Assembly: GCF_022605725.1 (NCBI RefSeq) | Contig: NC_065548.1 | Span: 17,641,644-17,705,643 of the forward strand | Source: Anthonomus grandis grandis | Lineage: Eukaryota; Arthropoda; Insecta; Coleoptera; Curculionidae | Reading direction: 5' to 3' | DNA length: 64,000 nt | In this document: positions 59,862 to 64,000 of the stretch, piece after piece | Position numbering within the stretch: the stretch's first letter is position 1 | How the letters are laid out: each line of letters opens with the position of its first letter | Notes under the pieces: model-generated | What the model was told of the DNA's origin: nothing | The model's input: only the letters and a program-made list of their open reading frames with translations | Database searches by the model: none | Program-made: the position numbers and the translations under genes

Positions 59862-60032
59862 ATGGCGAAGCGTAATGAAGACCGTGAATTTATCATTAAG
59901 TTTTTGCAACTATATCGCGAATATCCAGCTTTATGGAAAATTAAAAGTACAGAGTACAGTGATAGAAACCTAAAAAATAAATGAGAAGAAAGGAAATTTG
60001 GACATGGATGAGCAAAATACATCAGAGGCAGA
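59862..60032 (+). pseudogene. Harbinger MADF-domain gene, exon 1
   Basis: MAKRNEDREFIIKFLQLYREYPALWKIKSTEYSDRNLKNK then TGA at 59982-59984. FIxLYxxYPxLWxxxxxEYxxRxxK is the start of a MADF (Myb/SANT-like) DNA-binding domain. The rest of the domain is absent, so part of the exon is deleted. In another frame the exon continues to a gtaagt donor at 60033 (DEQNTSEAE before it). The acceptor pairs with the exon at 61041. In active Harbingers this protein is thought to bind the element ends and help import the transposase. Confidence 0.7.
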
Positions 60033-60091
60033 GGTAAGTGAAAGACAAAGTCCTATTTATTTATTACATATTACATATTAATTTTAAACAA

Positions 60092-61980
60092 CTAGGAGAC
60101 TTTCTCTTCGTTATTGAAGTAATCACAGAACTTTTGTCTCACATTTTTTGCAGAAATTGATGCGTTTCGTCCTCGTAAGGGCTGTAGGGAATGTAACTGG
60201 GTTTGTTCTATATTAATATTTGTACTATTGTCGGAATGATTGCTTTTTGATATATCTGTATACTGGCATTTCATTTTGCCTCTCAGAAATTTGTAAAGAT
60301 AGCAGCAAGCTAAGACTATTATTTGTACTTTTTCAGGTGATAAATTAATCATCGTCAAAAGTAATCTAAAACGCTACACTAATATACCAAATGTGTTTTC
60401 CACAATTCTTCGGGCACGAGATAACCTATAATTAAATACTCTTTCGTCTCGTGTTAAATTTGTATGTGGAAAAGGTTTCATAAAATTATATTTTAGTACA
60501 AATGCCTCATCCCCCACAAAAACAAATGACAATTGATAATTACTGTTGGGTAATATTCTTGGAGGATGAAGATTTAATTCTTCATTTTCCAGCAACTGTC
60601 TAAATTTAGTATTTGGAAGCACGTCTCCACCTGACATGCGTCCATTAGCTCCAATATCTAGCATAAGAAATTCATAATTTGAATCTACGATGCCCATTAA
60701 TACAATACAAAAAAAATTGTTTATTGTTGTAGTACTCAGACCCAGATCCTTTTGGCTTTTGTATGGCAATATGGTTGCCGTCTATGGCGCCAACGCAATG
60801 TGGAAAATTCTATCTGTTTTCAAATCCTTTGGCAACTGTAAACCATTCTTCAGAATTTTTTGGAATCTAAAATTATATAAATAAACATATTAGTAAAATT
60901 ACATTTAATTTGAAGGAGCTGTAGCTGTAGCATAAAGCAACAAAAGTATCTAAATATTATCTGTGAAAATAGCAGACTGTTTTTTCGCCCTTTACTTTCA
61001 ATTATTTGAGTTTTGTAAAAATATTGTATTTTTGTTTTAGAAGGAAGATATAAATATTAACCAGAGGCCAAAACAAGCTATAGAGCGACCGCCAGCAAAA
61101 AGACAATCGATACCCTCTTAAAAACATTTACTAAATTTGGCATATGAGTATTTACAACGCTCAGATGAATACGAAAACATCGGAATAACATGGGAGAATG
61201 AATTAAAAAAGATGAATTCAGAGCAACAAATTTATGCAAAAAATGCGATCAACGATATTTTGTATAGAGGACAGTTAGGTACTTTACATTAAAACTCCGT
61301 GAAAATCAATGAACCTTTAAATACATCGGCAGCTTTTCAACACCAACCTCAGCAGCTAGAAAGATTCAATTGGTCATTTGTAACTACTACACCACTCTTG
61401 TCACCGCTGTCGCCGCAACCGACATTTTCACAAGGGCAAACGGAGCAGTTTTCAAGTTCAATTGACAGTGTTGCTACATATTTTTCAAATTACTCGGCTA
61501 AATAAAAATGTATTACCATTAATTTACATTTTTCTGATAACATAAAAAATATTTCCTTACCTGAATGTATTTCTGCAATTTTGTTATTATAGCTTCACAT
61601 ATTTCCAAAATAATTCCACTGATAATTTGTGGTGCTATCGCAGAACTAAATTTTAAGTCTTCAAAACTTCATTATGTTGCTAAAAGTCGCAGTGTTGTTG
61701 TTAACCGTTCTTTAGATGAGATAGCACTTCTCATCACCGTATTTTGTTTTAAAATTAGTGGTGATATAATTTTCAACAATTCATTGAATGAGTCGTTATT
61801 CATACGTAAATAATTTTGGTAATCATTCGGTTCACTCAACTTTAAATCGCACAGTAAATTTTCGCTTGTAAATTCACTTCGTTTAAGATACCAATCTCTA
61901 GACCAACGCCGCCGTTTTGGTTCTTTTATAGAAGAATAATATAAAACTATTGCCAAACAGGCTTTCCGTTTTTTAGACAT
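60092..61980 (-). pseudogene. Harbinger DDE transposase, spliced, broken
   Basis: Exon 1 (61980 to 61561) runs MSKKRKACLAIVLYYSS to ILEICEAIITKLQKYIQ; two adjacent stops (TAA TGA) follow LRLLAT in the same frame. A 693-base GT-AG intron (61560-60868) leads to exon 2: IPKNSEEWFTVAKGF, NFPHCVGAIDGNHIAIQKP (first catalytic Asp), then after a frameshift FFCIVLMGIVDSNYEFLMLDIGANGRMS, VFVGDEAF (second Asp), and RARRIVENTFGIL (Glu). The C-terminal part continues to about 60092. Blocks match the HARBI1/DDE_Tnp_4 family; it is inactive. Confidence 0.85.
61041..61505 (+). pseudogene. Harbinger MADF gene, exon 2 with BESS motif
   Basis: Acceptor ttgttttag, then KEDININQRPKQAIERPP, a TAA at about 61119, and in the same frame YLQRSDEYENIGITWENELK followed by MNSEQQIYAKNAINDILYRGQLGTL, a BESS protein-interaction motif. 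A TAA at 61290 follows, and the frame then stays open through a Gln/Ser/Pro-rich tail to 61505. It lies wholly inside the intron of the opposite-strand transposase gene. Confidence 0.75.
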
Positions 61981-62130
61981 AATTCAATTGCTCTTCGTGC
62001 TTACTGATTGTATACTAACCAGATGTTGACATTGCACAAAAATATTGCATAGTCTAGGTTAAAAAATATTGATCAATACAATATTGCCCAATATAATATT
62101 GTGTAATATAATTGAGCGTCTAGGGGGCCT

Positions 62131-64000
62131 TAAGAGAAAGTTACATTCACAGGCATACTCAGGAGTTATATCCGTAGTTCCCAGGGTTTAATTCAGGGTT
62201 TTAAGATTCCCAGTTAAAAAAGCGTATTTTTTAGATTTGTTTTTATTTATTGATAAATTTCATTATGTGTTATTTTAAATATATTAATAAAGGGCTCCAC
62301 AAAGCAAATTAGTACGCCAATGCATATACGTATAGTGTACTTTATATATTAAATAACCCCGCCACTGGTTCTGGCTGTCATTCTTGTGGTTAGTCACATG
62401 CTCGATTTCACCAGTGATGTTTGCTCTTTTTAAATTAATTATAACATTTTCCAACAAAGTAGCTATATTTAAAACTAGTGTTTAATTAAGCAGAAAAAAA
62501 CATAACCTTCAGAACATAACCCAGAAAACTGGTCGTGAAAAAACCCCCGCCGAAACACCTATGAACTATAATAACTTACAACAGAAGATCGTAGGCAAAG
62601 CCTAAGTTAAAGTGATAATCACAATGCTATGCCTATTCCCGGCTTGCTTTGGCTAAAATGAGAAAAAAGAGAAGAAAGAAAGGGAAATGTTTTTCTTGCG
62701 TAATGCGAAGGCCTTATGCAACACACCTCGGGATAGATCGAACCCGATAGATCGATCGGAATACATCGCTTTCGATCGTAAATTCCAGCCAGTCCTCTCT
62801 TATCTCTCGAGCATCTTTAAGTTCAAATTGGGTGAACCTCTAGTTTACCGATTTAATATAATTTGTTGTTATATAGAGTCACATTAAACGAAGTTATCAG
62901 TCCTGTAGTCATATTATTTATTGTATGACTCGTGGCCTTAATCAAGGCATATATTAAATTAAGTTTTCAGGCTTTTAAATCTTCAAAACGTTCTGTAGTT
63001 GAAAAGTTGAAAATTTTATTGAATTAAATCCATTTATATAAAAATATTAAATTAACATCTTTAAAGATATCGGTCCTTTAGCATCTGCTTGAGGTACAGG
63101 TAAGTTGGGCTGTTTTTAATAATATTTTATAGAATTTTTATTGTCTACAAGACCTATATTTCCTAATGTTTTTGGTAAGTAAGAAGACTTTAAATGAATA
63201 ATCTCCAAGTCTTGTACAACCGAGAATCTACGGCAAACTACAGAATCCGAGAGAATCATATTTTACCCAACTAAATTTTGAACATCGGGGTTAACATCTG
63301 GCGCTATGCGGTATACCAAAGCAATATTTGATTTGTTGCATTTGGTGGAGTTTTTTCTTCTTAAGAGTAATGGGCATCTCCAGAAGCTCTCATGGACTCT
63401 ATTCTCAGTTGCGATCCTGAAAATATAATGGAGATAAATTTAAATGATCCAAACTAAAATTACACTTAAGTAATATAAATATATTCTTGTCAGATCTCAG
63501 GAAGTAAATATCCCGTATATGTCTTTTCTACTTACCTAACTACTGGAAGAGAAATGCTTTTTTAGGATCCGCTTTCTCTATTATTTTCTATGCACCTCTC
63601 TTTTGCTCTGTTACTTGTCTTGTTTACTTCTTTCATTTTTTGCCTACACGTTAAGAGTAGTTTTGCTGGATTCTTAGTGTTTATTTTCTTCTTCTTGAAG
63701 ATTATTAATTAAAAATTTAGAGGGATACATCGCTTTGAATAATCTACAAAAAATTTAAACTGTGGGCCTTAATATAGTTCATTAAGATCTCTCTTAGGAG
63801 CCTATAAAAATCTTAATTTTAATTAGGGTTAAAAATATTACTTTTTAACCCTAATATTGTTACTTATTAGAATGGATTTTAGAGTATAAGCTTAAGTAGA
63901 GCACAGAGGTTTTGTTGAGTTTTTTTGCGTGCTATTACTAATATCTAATTATCATCAGGTTATGCTATGAAATTTTAAAATCTTTGCACCTTTATGCTGA
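62131..64000. other. intergenic, nothing firm
   Basis: Second copy of the 36-base repeat at 62928-62963. A CpG-bearing patch at 62700-62780 (gggatagatcgaacccgatagatcgatcgg) has overlapping gatcg words. No ORF with a domain was recognised. Confidence 0.4.
62928..62963 (+). repeat. dispersed 36-base repeat, copy 2
   Basis: gactcgtggccttaatcaag followed by gcatatattaaattaa, matching 58979-59015 except for two bases. It sits about 800 bases right of the Harbinger element, as copy 1 sits about 600 bases left, in the same orientation. Confidence 0.8.

Larger units (their letters stand above)
59623..62130. mobile_element. PIF/Harbinger transposon, two genes, decayed
   Basis: Inverted ends share cccctagacgctcaattata (left end near 59628, right end inverse near 62125). 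taagag flanks both sides, consistent with a 3-base TAA-type target duplication; the exact boundary is uncertain by about 3 bases. Inside are a DDE transposase on the minus strand and a MADF/BESS accessory gene on the plus strand, the usual two-gene content of insect Harbinger elements. Subterminal gggatattatt repeats lie at the left. Confidence 0.88.

Noticed and set aside
60690..60884. + strand open frame in the Harbinger element
   Set aside because: Antisense to the first-Asp region of the transposase.

Overview
The window is AT-rich nuclear DNA of an insect (a beetle is my guess, from the mix of transposons; the sequence does not settle this). It holds one host gene that I can support and a dense layer of decayed transposable elements. 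There is no bacterial or phage signature, operon, rRNA or CRISPR array.

Host gene: six exons between 32082 and 55613 on the + strand encode the C-terminal 390 residues of an M-spondin/mindin-type secreted matrix protein: the Spondin_N domain, a charged linker and one thrombospondin type-1 (TSP1) repeat. All splice sites are GT-AG and all phases agree. The first coding exon(s), with the signal peptide and the start of Spondin_N, were not found in the 32 kb upstream. The introns are large (5.9, 0.78, 0.08, 9.8 and 5.8 kb) and full of transposons.

Region by region: 1-7.2 kb has a decayed DD41D mariner-related element, a tandem duplication of about 378 bp period, and piggyBac remnants. 7.5-10.7 kb has a Jockey-type LINE and a second copy of the piggyBac-derived repeat. 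12.5-14.3 kb has a nearly intact DD41D element inserted at the dyad centre of a small palindromic TIR element. 16-22 kb has LINE, Ty3/Gypsy, DD41D and DD34D mariner fragments. 23.3-25.6 kb has a spliced DD41D transposase. 26 kb has a solo LTR with a 4-bp target duplication. 27.9-29.3 kb has a non-autonomous element with long inverted repeats. Within the spondin introns lie an RTE-like LINE split by another DD41D element, a second LINE, a pogo-like transposase, a third LINE and a sixth DD41D copy. 59.6-62.1 kb has a PIF/Harbinger element with antisense-overlapping transposase and MADF/BESS genes.

The recurring theme is the IS630-Tc1-mariner DD41D group: six copies, mutually diverged, in 64 kb. 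Two of the insertions can be resolved to the exact TA dinucleotide, and both make sense of the surrounding sequence once removed. Every transposase carries at least one stop, so none looks autonomous now. Gene calls come from reading translations and motifs by eye; no database search was run.
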